A stretch of 64,000 nt of DNA. Source: Nocardia alba NBRC 108234. GTDB lineage: Bacteria; Actinomycetota; Actinomycetes; Mycobacteriales; Mycobacteriaceae. Position 1 is the stretch's first letter, and every line of letters starts with the position of its first letter. A program made the position numbers and the translations under genes. The DNA lies in the NCBI RefSeq assembly GCF_001612665.1, contig NZ_BDAX01000029.1, positions 62,001 to 126,000 on the forward strand, written 5' to 3'. Under the pieces are notes generated by a model that was not told the origin of the DNA, did no database searches, and saw only the letters and a program-made list of their open reading frames with translations. Of the stretch, positions 8,474-16,747 are shown one piece after another.

Positions 8474-9856
8474 ATGAGATCTCCCTTCGTTCTGCGATGG
8501 TTTGCCCTTGCCACCGGTGTGCTCGCGGCGGCGGCTCTGATGGCCGCCGGACCGGTCGCGGCCGAGCCGCCGATAACGCCCCCGCCCGCGATTCCGCTTC
8601 CGCCCGAATGGGATCCGGGCTTCTATCTGCCGCCGGCGGACGTGGTCGCCGCGACCGCGCCGGGTGCGATCATCGCGGTCCGGCAGGTGCGCATCGCCGA
8701 TTTCGGTCTGCTGCCGATCGATGTCGACGCGTGGCAAGTGTCGTATCGCTCCAACAACAGCCGTGACGAGGCGATCCCGGCGGTCGCCACCCTGATCAAG
8801 CCGCGCGGGCAGGCACCGGCACCGCGCAAGCTGCTGTCGGTACAGCTGGCCGAGGACTCGACCGCGGGCTACTGCGCTCCTTCCTATGCGCTGCAACACC
8901 TTTCGGTGTCGGCGGTCGCGGGCCAGATCGTGGTGCCCGCCGAGTTCCTGTTCGCGCAGGCCGCGCTGTCACAGGGCTGGGCCGTGGTCGTTCCGGACCA
9001 TCAGGGCCCGGACTCGGCCTACGCGGCCGGGCCGCTGGCGGGCCGGATCACCCTCGACGGCATTCGGGCCGCGACCAACTTCGCCCCGCTCGAGGCGGGA
9101 CCGACCGCGCCGGTGGGGCTCTACGGCTACTCCGGCGGTTCCATCGCGACCGGTCACGCCGCCGAACTGCGCAGCAGCTACGCGCCCGAACTGAATATCG
9201 TCGGCGCGGCAGAGGGCGGAGTCGGCGCCGATCTCGGTGCCGCGTTGAGCATGGCCAACAATCAGTTGACCTCGGGTCTGGTGTTCGCCGCCGTGCTCGG
9301 TCTCACCCGTGAGTACCCCGATTTCGCGGCCTACCTCGACGAGCGGCTCGACCCGCTCGGCAAAGCCCTGGTCGCAGTCAAGTCGCCGCTGTGCGTGCAA
9401 TATCAGTCGGCGCTGCTGCCGTTGCTGAATCTGACCGGCATGATCGGCTCCGACGGCAACCCGCTCGACGATCCACCGGTCGCGGCGATGCTCGACGACA
9501 CCCGCATGGGCAAATCCGTTCCCGACATGCCGTTGTTCGTGTGGCATTCCGCGTGGGACGAGATCCTGCCCCTCGCCGCCACCGACACCCTGGTCGACAC
9601 CTACTGCCGCGATCCCCGCACGTCGCTGACCTACACCCGCGACCATGCCAGCGAACACATCGTCGCGGAGGTGGTCGGTGGTCCGGCCGCACTGCTGTGG
9701 CTGCGCGACCGCCTCGACGGCGTCCCGGCGCCCACCGGCTGCACCACCTCCGACGCCGGCACCATGGCCGCCGTTCCCGGCGCCCTCGAATTCCTCGGCG
9801 ACTCGCTCGCCGCGAAGTTCGCGACCCTGTTCGGCATGCCGCTCGGCAGTCGCTGA
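8474..9856 (+). CDS. Secreted lipase (LIP/secretory triacylglycerol lipase family)
   Basis: 460-residue exported alpha/beta hydrolase that would cleave triacylglycerols or other acyl esters outside the membrane. A Sec signal peptide covers about residues 1-31 (MRSPFVLRWF start, hydrophobic core, cleavage near VAA-EPP). The nucleophile is Ser220 in LYGYSGGS. The acid is probably the aspartate in WHSAWDEILP and the histidine that in DHASEH. Four or more cysteines in the mature part suggest disulfides. A GAGGA element precedes the ATG, and the preceding inverted repeat suggests control by the upstream TetR. Confidence 0.9.
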   Translation: MRSPFVLRWFALATGVLAAAALMAAGPVAAEPPITPPPAIPLPPEWDPGFYLPPADVVAATAPGAIIAVRQVRIADFGLLPIDVDAWQVSYRSNNSRDEAIPAVATLIKPRGQAPAPRKLLSVQLAEDSTAGYCAPSYALQHLSVSAVAGQIVVPAEFLFAQAALSQGWAVVVPDHQGPDSAYAAGPLAGRITLDGIRAATNFAPLEAGPTAPVGLYGYSGGSIATGHAAELRSSYAPELNIVGAAEGGVGADLGAALSMANNQLTSGLVFAAVLGLTREYPDFAAYLDERLDPLGKALVAVKSPLCVQYQSALLPLLNLTGMIGSDGNPLDDPPVAAMLDDTRMGKSVPDMPLFVWHSAWDEILPLAATDTLVDTYCRDPRTSLTYTRDHASEHIVAEVVGGPAALLWLRDRLDGVPAPTGCTTSDAGTMAAVPGALEFLGDSLAAKFATLFGMPLGSR

Positions 9857-9892
9857 GTCACCCCGCTCCACGCCGACGCATCGGGGGGTAGC

Positions 9893-10459
9893 TCAGCTCA
9901 CCTCCCGATGTCGGGGTCGGACGCGGTGCAGCAGGACCTGTTCGAGCAGCGCGACCAGGACATCGCGCACCGAGTCGCGGTCGCGGGCGTCGCAGTCCAG
10001 CACCGGGATCCAGTCGTCGAGGCCGAGCGCTTCGCGGACTTCGCCGAGGTCGAAGCGGGTGGCGTCGGCGAAGCGGTTCACCACCACGACGAAGGGCGTG
10101 TGGTGTTCTTCGAAGTAGTCCAGCACGGGATAGCAGTCTTCGACGCGGCCGGTGTCGACGACGATCACCGCGCCGAGCGCGCCGTCGACCAGGTCGTCCC
10201 AGAGGAACACGAAGCGGTCCTGGCCGGGAGTGCCGAAGAGATACAGGATCAGGGAACGGTCGAGGGTGATCCGGCCGAAATCCAAAGCCACTGTGGTCGC
10301 CGTCTTCTCGGCACGACGACCGGGATCGTCGATACCGACGGAAACCTCGGTCATCGAAGCCTCGGTAACCAGTGGCTCGATTTCGGAGATGGCGCCGATG
10401 AAAGTGGTCTTACCGACGCCGAAGCCGCCGCTGACCACGATCTTCACCGAAGACGGCAT
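9893..10459 (-). CDS. cvnD: Conservon GTP/ATP-binding protein (CvnD type)
   Basis: 188-residue small GTPase of the actinobacterial conservon family (MglA-like). The P-loop is GGFGVGKT at residues 11-18, and FGTPGQDRF corresponds to the switch II/G3 region. VVVNRFAD fits the base-specificity motif. The frame extends upstream, but ATG 10459, ten bases after the DUF742 stop, starts the protein with the usual MPSSVKIVVSG and is preferred. It is the last gene of the four-gene operon; in this family the GTPase is thought to assemble with the upstream kinase, Roadblock and DUF742 proteins at the membrane. Confidence 0.93.
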   Translation of the reverse strand: MPSSVKIVVSGGFGVGKTTFIGAISEIEPLVTEASMTEVSVGIDDPGRRAEKTATTVALDFGRITLDRSLILYLFGTPGQDRFVFLWDDLVDGALGAVIVVDTGRVEDCYPVLDYFEEHHTPFVVVVNRFADATRFDLGEVREALGLDDWIPVLDCDARDRDSVRDVLVALLEQVLLHRVRPRHREVS

Positions 10460-10469
10460 AGCTGGTGCC

Positions 10470-10910
10470 TCAGAGTGCGCGGACAAGATCACGAATCCTC
10501 TCGATGGCGGCGCTCGACAGTTCCGGCGCGTCACGGACGGTCACATGCCCCGCCGCCGCCAGATCGCTGACGATCACCTTGGCGATGCCGATCGGAACCC
10601 GCAGGGCGGCACCGATTTCGGCGATGGAATGCGGCGTCGAACACAGCCGCACCACAGTGCGCTCCTCGAACCGCAGCGGCGCCGACAGCGCGGACGGCGG
10701 GGCTTGGACGAGGGTTTCGATGCGTAGCCCGTCCAGCACCGGGATGGTGCGACCACCGGTGACCACGAACGGACGTACGAAGCGGTCGTCGACATCGTCG
10801 TGGTCGGTGGGAGTCACCGGCACCGGCGGAACCGGATCACGCCATCTCGGCGGCTGGTTCATCGGGATCATGCGCGGGTCGGGCAACCGCGGAAGATCGA
10901 AATCTCTCAT
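10470..10910 (-). CDS. cvnC: Conservon DUF742 protein (CvnC type)
   Basis: 146 residues with the DUF742 core FVRPFVVTGGRTIP, then a winged-helix-like segment RTVVRLCSTPHSIAEIGAALRVPIGIAKVIVSDLAAAGHVTV. Such proteins accompany the Roadblock and GTPase subunits in conservons; a direct biochemical role is not settled. The ATG overlaps the Roadblock stop as ATGA, showing coupling, and it ends ten bases before the GTPase start. The N-terminal 35 residues are proline-rich. Confidence 0.93.
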   Translation of the reverse strand: MRDFDLPRLPDPRMIPMNQPPRWRDPVPPVPVTPTDHDDVDDRFVRPFVVTGGRTIPVLDGLRIETLVQAPPSALSAPLRFEERTVVRLCSTPHSIAEIGAALRVPIGIAKVIVSDLAAAGHVTVRDAPELSSAAIERIRDLVRAL

Positions 10911-11335
10911 CTGCGCAACGACTCTCGCAATTCGCTGATCAACAACGGGTCGAGCAGCCTCGTGGCGCGTTCGGCGAGCACCGCCATCTCGTAGCCGACC
11001 AGGCCCACATCGCAACCGCCGTCGGCGATCACGCCGAGGCAGCTGCCCTCGCCCAGCGCCGACACCAGCAGGAAGCCGCGCTTCATCTCGATCATGATCA
11101 GTTCGAGGCCATCGAAATCGTAACTGCGCGAAGCACTTCGGGCGAGACTGGACAGTCCCGACACCATCGCGGCGAGCCGGTCGGCGCCGGTGCGGTCGAG
11201 GCCGTCCGACATCGCGATCAGCAGCCCGTCGGACGAGACGGCGACGGTGTCGCGCACACCGTCGGTGTCGCGGACGAAGTTGGCGAGCAGCCAGTTGAAG
11301 GTGTGTGGATCGGCGGTCGGTAGGTGGGTGGTCAC
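10907..11335 (-). CDS. cvnB: Conservon Roadblock/LC7 protein (CvnB type)
   Basis: 142-residue Roadblock/LC7-domain protein: FNWLLANFVRDTDGVRDTVAVSSDGLLIAMS followed by AAMVSGLSSLARSASRSYDFDGLELIMIEMKRGFLLVSALGEGSCLGVIAD. Members bind and may regulate the partner GTPase (CvnD type). The start is GTG 11335 with AGGAG upstream, 28 bases after the kinase stop; its own stop overlaps the DUF742 start. Confidence 0.94.
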   Translation of the reverse strand: MTTHLPTADPHTFNWLLANFVRDTDGVRDTVAVSSDGLLIAMSDGLDRTGADRLAAMVSGLSSLARSASRSYDFDGLELIMIEMKRGFLLVSALGEGSCLGVIADGGCDVGLVGYEMAVLAERATRLLDPLLISELRESLRR

Positions 11336-11363
11336 CGGGTCTCCTGAGGTCTGGTCCGATCGG

Positions 11364-13982
11364 TCAGCGGTGGGGATCGACTGGGGTGCGAGGGGATTCG
11401 GCCGCGCCGCCGCGTTCGTGGCCGGTGCGGAACGAGGTGAGTGTGCCGCGGGCCCGATCGGGGGTCCGCGCGATGGCAGGCGGCCGATCCGGCTGGACGG
11501 CCGGATCGCGACGGGGCCGCTCCGGCGCACCGGTGATCTTGGCGCGCTTGCTGCGTTTGACCAGGCCGTTGCGGGTGCGTTCGACGGCCGGGGACTGCAC
11601 GTACGCCGGTTCACGCAAGGGCGCTACCGCCGAGCCGTTGTGTCCTCGGGCCGACCCCTCCGGGAGTTCCGGGCCCGCCACGCCGTCGTGGTTCGCGGCG
11701 GACATACCGTTGCGGACAGCTCCCGGATGCGCGGAATCGGCTGAACTGCTGAGAAACTGCGTGTAGGCGGAACCGGTGGACGGCAGGCTCACCGGCTCCC
11801 GAGCACTGCCGTCGACGTCGCCGCCCGATTCCGGGATTCGGCGCTGCCGCGACCGCCCGTCGGTATCGGTCCGCGACGCCGAGCCGATCGCCACCCCGGC
11901 GCGTGCGGGGGCGAGCGCGTGTCCCACGGCGATCACCGCGCCGACGGAGGCGGCGGTGCCCGTTGCCGGACCGGCCGGATCCTGGCCGGCGGGGTCATGG
12001 ACGACGCCCTCGCGCGGATCCATTGTCCGCCCGGCCTTTCCATCGGCGAGCAGAGACGGCGGAAGGAGCAGGCGGGCCACGATGCCGCTGACCGGTGACG
12101 TGTTCAGTTCCACGTCGATGCCGAGACGACCCGCCAGCCGACCGACCACGTAGTGGCCCAGATAGCGGGTCGAGGCGACAATGAAGTCCTGGTCGCCGCG
12201 CAACCGGGCATTGGCCTCGGCGAGCCGCTCGGCGGGCATCCCGACGCCGTGATCGACGACGGCGAGCAGGTAACCGCCCGCCACCTTGCGGCCGTACACC
12301 TCGACCTCGAGATCGGGGGGCGAGAAGGCCAGCCCGTTCTCGATGAGTTCGGCCAGGATGTGCGCCAGTTCGCTGACAACGGCGCCGGTCACCGCGATGT
12401 CGTCGATCCGGCGCAACACCACCCGCCGGTAGTCGTCGACCTCGGACAGCCCGGCCCGGATCACATCGGTGAGCGCGATCGGTTCGGCCCACCGGCGCGG
12501 ACTCGCCTCGCCGACGAGCACCAGCAGACTTTCGGCGTTGCGCCGCATGCGGGTGGCCAGATGGTCGAGTTCGAACAGGTTCGACAATGCCTTCGGGTCG
12601 AGCTCCTCGCGTTCGAACTCGCTGATCAGACCCAACTGACGACGCACCAGGTTCTGATTGCGGCGAGCCAGATTGGCCATCGATTCGGTGGTGTTGCGCC
12701 GCACCAGAGCCTGCTCGGAGGCGAGGTCGAACGCGGTGGTCTGCACCCGATCCAGCGCGTGGGCGACGGCGGCGATCTCGACGCTCGCCCCGACGGGGGT
12801 GCGCACCGGGGTGGGTCGGTCCGGGTGGGCGTCGGCGCCACTGTGCCACGCCGCGATCACCTCGGGCAGTCGCACCGAGGCGACATCGTCGGCCTCGGTG
12901 GCCAGCCGCGCCAGCGGGCGAACAATGGCCCTGACACCGGCGATGACCAGTGCGAACTCGACGGCGACGGCTACCAGTGCGGCCAGGGCGAAGGCGGCCA
13001 GCATCAGCGCGGCATCGCGGCGCAGTTTCGCCGCCCGTGCGCCGATGTCGTCGCCGATCACCTGCTGGACGGTCCGCTGCTCGTCGATGACCGCGGTCAT
13101 CTGCGCCCACCACTGCGCCGAGTCGATCTGCTCCACCAGCGGCCCCAGCGTCGAGGCGATCGCGATGTTCTCCGATTCGGTTGCCCTGGTGGCATTCTCA
13201 CCGGCCAGCACCGCGTCCAGACGAGCCTGCTGGGCGGGCGTCGCGTCGCGGGAGAAGGCGGTGAGCGCGGCATCGCGGGCGGCGCGGATATCGAGGAACC
13301 GCACGTACTCCCCCGGCGCGAACTCCCCGGCGGCGAAGACGCCGTTGAGGAAGCCGCGTTCGCGGGCCGCGAATTCCTTGGCATCGCCGAGGGCGTACAG
13401 CGCTTGCAAACCGTGCCGCACGGCCGGGTCACGCGCCTGGTCCAGACCGAGCCAGAGACGGTTGAGCGCGTCGATCCCGTCGGTGTAGAACTGGAACGCC
13501 GCCTGCCGGGTGACAGTGCGATTGTCGACCTGGGCGCGGATCGCGGGCAGCCCCGCCAGATGGCCCAGCGCCGAGCGCACCTCCCCCGCACCGGGCGGGT
13601 CACCCGCGACCGTGTTCGCTACGGCGCGCAGGGCCGCGTCGGTACCCGCGCGCTGGTCGGTGACAGGTTGGCGCAGCCGCTGATCGCCGCCGAGCAGACC
13701 GTTGCTCAGCCCGCGCTCGCGCTGCACCTGCTGCACGAGATCCTGCGCGGCCAGCGCCACCGCCACGGCATCCACCGTCTCCCCACTGCGGCGGTAGGCA
13801 CTGACCTGCGTCGACATGGTCAGCCCGAGCAGCGCGAGCACCAGTACCAGCGACACCGCCGAGATCCTGGCGAGCTGACCGGAGATCGTGCGCGGCCGGA
13901 TCAGCCCGGCGCCCACCATCCGCGCTCGGGCTCCCCCGTCCGATCGGGTTCCGGCCGACTTCGGCCGGGAACGTGCGCGCAC
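11364..13982 (-). CDS. cvnA: Conservon sensor histidine kinase-like protein (CvnA type, NIT domain)
   Basis: 872-residue membrane sensor. TM1 lies near residues 41-65. An extracytoplasmic helical region rich in QRERGLSNGLL-type motifs, as in nitrate/nitrite-sensing NIT domains, follows to TM2 near 325-350. Then come a HAMP-like linker, a dimerisation region, and a HATPase domain near 530-640 (ELIENGLAFSPP, then VDHGVGMP). About 230 residues of low-complexity tail rich in Ser, Pro, Arg and Gly follow. GTG 13982 is chosen because AAAGGAG lies five bases upstream. No clear phospho-acceptor H-box with a cognate response regulator is nearby, as is usual for conservons. Confidence 0.92.
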   Translation of the reverse strand: MRARSRPKSAGTRSDGGARARMVGAGLIRPRTISGQLARISAVSLVLVLALLGLTMSTQVSAYRRSGETVDAVAVALAAQDLVQQVQRERGLSNGLLGGDQRLRQPVTDQRAGTDAALRAVANTVAGDPPGAGEVRSALGHLAGLPAIRAQVDNRTVTRQAAFQFYTDGIDALNRLWLGLDQARDPAVRHGLQALYALGDAKEFAARERGFLNGVFAAGEFAPGEYVRFLDIRAARDAALTAFSRDATPAQQARLDAVLAGENATRATESENIAIASTLGPLVEQIDSAQWWAQMTAVIDEQRTVQQVIGDDIGARAAKLRRDAALMLAAFALAALVAVAVEFALVIAGVRAIVRPLARLATEADDVASVRLPEVIAAWHSGADAHPDRPTPVRTPVGASVEIAAVAHALDRVQTTAFDLASEQALVRRNTTESMANLARRNQNLVRRQLGLISEFEREELDPKALSNLFELDHLATRMRRNAESLLVLVGEASPRRWAEPIALTDVIRAGLSEVDDYRRVVLRRIDDIAVTGAVVSELAHILAELIENGLAFSPPDLEVEVYGRKVAGGYLLAVVDHGVGMPAERLAEANARLRGDQDFIVASTRYLGHYVVGRLAGRLGIDVELNTSPVSGIVARLLLPPSLLADGKAGRTMDPREGVVHDPAGQDPAGPATGTAASVGAVIAVGHALAPARAGVAIGSASRTDTDGRSRQRRIPESGGDVDGSAREPVSLPSTGSAYTQFLSSSADSAHPGAVRNGMSAANHDGVAGPELPEGSARGHNGSAVAPLREPAYVQSPAVERTRNGLVKRSKRAKITGAPERPRRDPAVQPDRPPAIARTPDRARGTLTSFRTGHERGGAAESPRTPVDPHR

Positions 13983-14361
13983 ACCTACTCCTTTGCAATA
14001 CCGCCGCGATGTCGTGCGCGGTGGCCACGGAAAGTCAGGTGCAAATGTGCACTCCGCGCTGTGCGCGGTCAATGCGGAACGGTGTAAAGGAGGACTTCGT
14101 GCACTGATCTCAACATGCCGGAAATTTAGCGGGCTTTGTGTAGCCGAATGCTCACAGTCACGCCGGCGGCGAGTTGGCCGACCGGATCACTGCCGGATAC
14201 ATACAGGTCACCAATTGACGTGACCCACAACACATTCGGATCGGCCGATCACGAAGCGCAATTCGAATGCTCGACATCACTACCAATCGCGGCATTGTCA
14301 CGCAAATCGAGAAGAGAATTCGTATCGATCGATTCGCGCTCTCGAAAAGGTACTCGCGGAA
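13983..14361. other. 379-base intergenic region upstream of the conservon
   Basis: Less GC-rich than the surrounding genes, with no credible coding frame. It must contain the conservon promoter, and it receives the 3' end of the unknown gene at 14362-15387 from the same strand. I see no intrinsic terminator and no convincing operator. Confidence 0.6.
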
Positions 14362-15387
14362 TTACTCCCCGCCGAGAATTCCCAGCACCTGATCGGAGTA
14401 GAAGAACGGCTCGAGACGTTCCCTGATCAGTCCCGCCAGCACCCCGTTGCGCTTGGCCGACTCGATGACGGCGGGGCCGTAACGCAGGATCTCGGCGCTG
14501 ATGTCGTCGGCGTCGAGGCCGAGTTCGGGCAGCATCGCCGAGAGCGTGTGGTCGCTGTACCTGGTGTAGAAGACCTGGACACACTCGCGCACGAGCAGGC
14601 CGAAGTACTCCTTCTCCCTGGTCGTCACCGCGATCTCGTAGCAGATCTGCACCAGCTCGTTGAGGTCCTTCTGCGTGAGGTATTCACGCAGGCCGGCGAC
14701 GGGTTCGTCGGCGTGCAGGTCCCAGAATTCCATCGCCGCCGAATGCACGGGCGCGTCGCGCAGCATGTCGCGGATCGCGTTGTTGGTCCGCTTGAGCGCG
14801 AACAACGCGCCCTTGCCCGCGAGATCACCGACGAAGGTGCTGTCGGCCGCGACCTTCTTGGCCCGGTTGGCGGCGGACTGCCCCAGCGACATCAGCGAGG
14901 AGACGCCCGGAATCTTCTCGGCACGTTCGCGATTGGCCTGCACGAAATCGCCGACCAGTTTGTCGACGAACCGCGAGGCCACCGTCGCGACGAGCGGGCT
15001 CTCGGTGAGCCGGTCCAGGATCCGCTCCTGGGCCTGGTGCATGCCGAAGATCTTCTCCAGCAACGCTTCCACCGGTTCGCGGTCGACCACGTCGCCGAGG
15101 GTGTACTCGGTGTTCGACGCGATGTGGTCGTAGATGGCGTCGGAGAAGATTCCGACGGTATCGGCGATCACCGGGCTGCCGCCGATGCGGTCGAACACGG
15201 TGGCCACCGTCTGCTCGCCCTGTTCCAGGGAGACCACGTCACCGAACCGGATCGTCTCGCCGACAGCCAGCACGGCGGCCACGTCACGGGCGATCACCTC
15301 GGCGAACCGTTCACCGGTCACCTCGGCGAGCAGGAACTCCACCTGCGCGTCGAGCAGTCGGTCGGCGATCTGGCGCGCCTGCGTCAT
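14362..15387 (-). CDS. Conserved protein of unknown function
   Basis: 341 residues, no recognised domain, no signal peptide and no transmembrane segment. It appears largely helical and soluble. Noticeable blocks are AEVTGERFAEVIARDVAAVL near the N-terminus, a central basic stretch around QSAANRAKKVAADSTFVGDLAGKGALFALKRTNNAI, and a C-terminal RYGPAVIESAKRNGVLAGLIRERLEPFFYSDQVLGI. ATG 15387 follows GGGTGG by eight bases; GTG 15399 would add four residues. It lies 47 bases downstream of another unknown gene on the same strand, probably one operon. It may belong to a lineage-specific family. Confidence 0.85.
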   Translation of the reverse strand: MTQARQIADRLLDAQVEFLLAEVTGERFAEVIARDVAAVLAVGETIRFGDVVSLEQGEQTVATVFDRIGGSPVIADTVGIFSDAIYDHIASNTEYTLGDVVDREPVEALLEKIFGMHQAQERILDRLTESPLVATVASRFVDKLVGDFVQANRERAEKIPGVSSLMSLGQSAANRAKKVAADSTFVGDLAGKGALFALKRTNNAIRDMLRDAPVHSAAMEFWDLHADEPVAGLREYLTQKDLNELVQICYEIAVTTREKEYFGLLVRECVQVFYTRYSDHTLSAMLPELGLDADDISAEILRYGPAVIESAKRNGVLAGLIRERLEPFFYSDQVLGILGGE

Positions 15388-15434
15388 GTCTGTGTCCACC
15401 CATCACGGTCGCTGCTGGCGGGAGGACGCGTTGG

Positions 15435-15935
15435 CTACCTGTCGCCGGAATCGTTGCCCTGCACCGATTTCCGGATCTGGTCCAACCGCTCGCGCGCGGC
15501 CCTTTCCCGCGCCTCCCATTGTTCGTCGACGCTGCGGCCCGCGGGAGTCTGCCGGTCGAGCTCGTCCATTCCCCGCGCGGCGCCGAAACGCTGCTCGACC
15601 CTATCCCGAACCGAGTCGAATGTCGGAACTCCGGAACTGGAATACCCGCCGGTGGCGGTGGGTGCGCCGGTCCCCGGCAGCCCGGACGGTACCGGCGGTA
15701 CCGGTATCGCGCCTGCGACCTGCCCGGATGCGCTGGGCACGATATCAGCGTCGATGACAGTCGTGTCCAGAGTCACAGGCGATCCAGCATCGGCATGACC
15801 GATCTCGGCTTGGGCCAGGGCAGCGGCGACCGCGCCGAGTCCGGGACGCGCGGCGACCGCGGCACGCAGTACCGACACCAGCTCGTCGTCGGGCAGCGCG
15901 GCCAAGCGGCCGAGGATCTCGCTCGTTTCGCTCAT
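15435..15935 (-). CDS. Hypothetical protein with Gly/Pro/Ser-rich linker
   Basis: 166 residues: an N-terminal helical segment (SEILGRLAALPDDELVSVLRAAVAARP), a low-complexity proline/glycine/valine linker around residues 60-100, and a charged C-terminal coiled segment (DSVRDRVEQRFGAARGMDELDRQ ... EQWEARERAARERLDQIRKS). No enzyme motif, signal or membrane segment is visible. The modular layout suggests an adaptor-like protein. It is followed at 47 bases by the 341-residue unknown, and the two probably act together. Confidence 0.8.
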   Translation of the reverse strand: MSETSEILGRLAALPDDELVSVLRAAVAARPGLGAVAAALAQAEIGHADAGSPVTLDTTVIDADIVPSASGQVAGAIPVPPVPSGLPGTGAPTATGGYSSSGVPTFDSVRDRVEQRFGAARGMDELDRQTPAGRSVDEQWEARERAARERLDQIRKSVQGNDSGDR

Positions 15936-15961
15936 ACCGCCAGGCTACGCAGAATCGGCGA

Positions 15962-16747
15962 TCATCGATGCGGACCGATCGGCGGCGTGATCGGGGCCGC
16001 CCACTCGGCGATGATCTTCGGCCAACGGGCGCCGAGGGTGTCGATCACGTCGTTGTGCCCCGCGCCGGGGATCACGATCAGCTGCTTGGGTTCGCGCGCC
16101 GCCGCGTACAGACGTTCGGCGTGGCGCAGTGGGAGGAGTTCGTCACGATCGCCGTGCATCATCAGGACCGGGACGCGCAGGTTCGCGATGTGGCGCAGAC
16201 TCGGATACGCGTTCGGGATCAGCGGTGGAGGCAGGAACGGGTAGACCGACCGGGCGGCGGCGCGCATCGTGGCGAAGGTCGACATGAGGATCATCCCCGC
16301 GGGCGGATACTCGCCCGCCAGTTCGAGCAATACCCCGCCGCCGAGCGATTTGCCCAGGTAGTAGATCCGATCGGGGTCGACCTCTGGTTGCTCGAGCAGG
16401 GCCTGGCGGGCGGCTCTGGCGTCGAGGTAGGTGCCCTGTTCACTCGGGGTGCCCGCGCTGTGGCCGAAGCCGCGGTAGTCGAAGGCGAGCACATCGAAGC
16501 CGGCTTCGACCAGTAGCGCGATGATCGAGACACGGTCACCGATGGTTCCCGCGTTGCCGTGCGCGTAGAGGATGTGACCGCGTGAGCTCTCGGCGGGCAC
16601 GAACCAGCCGTGCACGTCGAGTCCGTCGGCGGTGCGCATGGTCAGCTCGCGGTAGTCCAGGCCCAGCGCCGCGGGCGTTTGGGCGAGGTGCTTGTCGGGG
16701 TGGTAGACCAACGCGTTGAGCACGCGCGTCGCGGGATGCCGGATCAT
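15962..16747 (-). CDS. Alpha/beta hydrolase
   Basis: 261-residue hydrolase of the BAAT/dienelactone-like group. The oxyanion region is LYAHGNAGTIGDRV and the nucleophile is Ser134 in YLGKSLGGG. The acid is the aspartate in MMHGDRDELLPL and the histidine that in IPGAGHNDV. There is no cleavable signal peptide. The start ATG overlaps the TerD-protein stop by four bases, so the hydrolase is translationally coupled to it. The ester or amide substrate is unknown. Confidence 0.92.
   Translation of the reverse strand: MIRHPATRVLNALVYHPDKHLAQTPAALGLDYRELTMRTADGLDVHGWFVPAESSRGHILYAHGNAGTIGDRVSIIALLVEAGFDVLAFDYRGFGHSAGTPSEQGTYLDARAARQALLEQPEVDPDRIYYLGKSLGGGVLLELAGEYPPAGMILMSTFATMRAAARSVYPFLPPPLIPNAYPSLRHIANLRVPVLMMHGDRDELLPLRHAERLYAAAREPKQLIVIPGAGHNDVIDTLGARWPKIIAEWAAPITPPIGPHR

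Noticed and set aside
12153..14087. 644-codon plus-strand frame over the conservon kinase
   Set aside because: Shadow of the kinase gene; no start signal and no motif.
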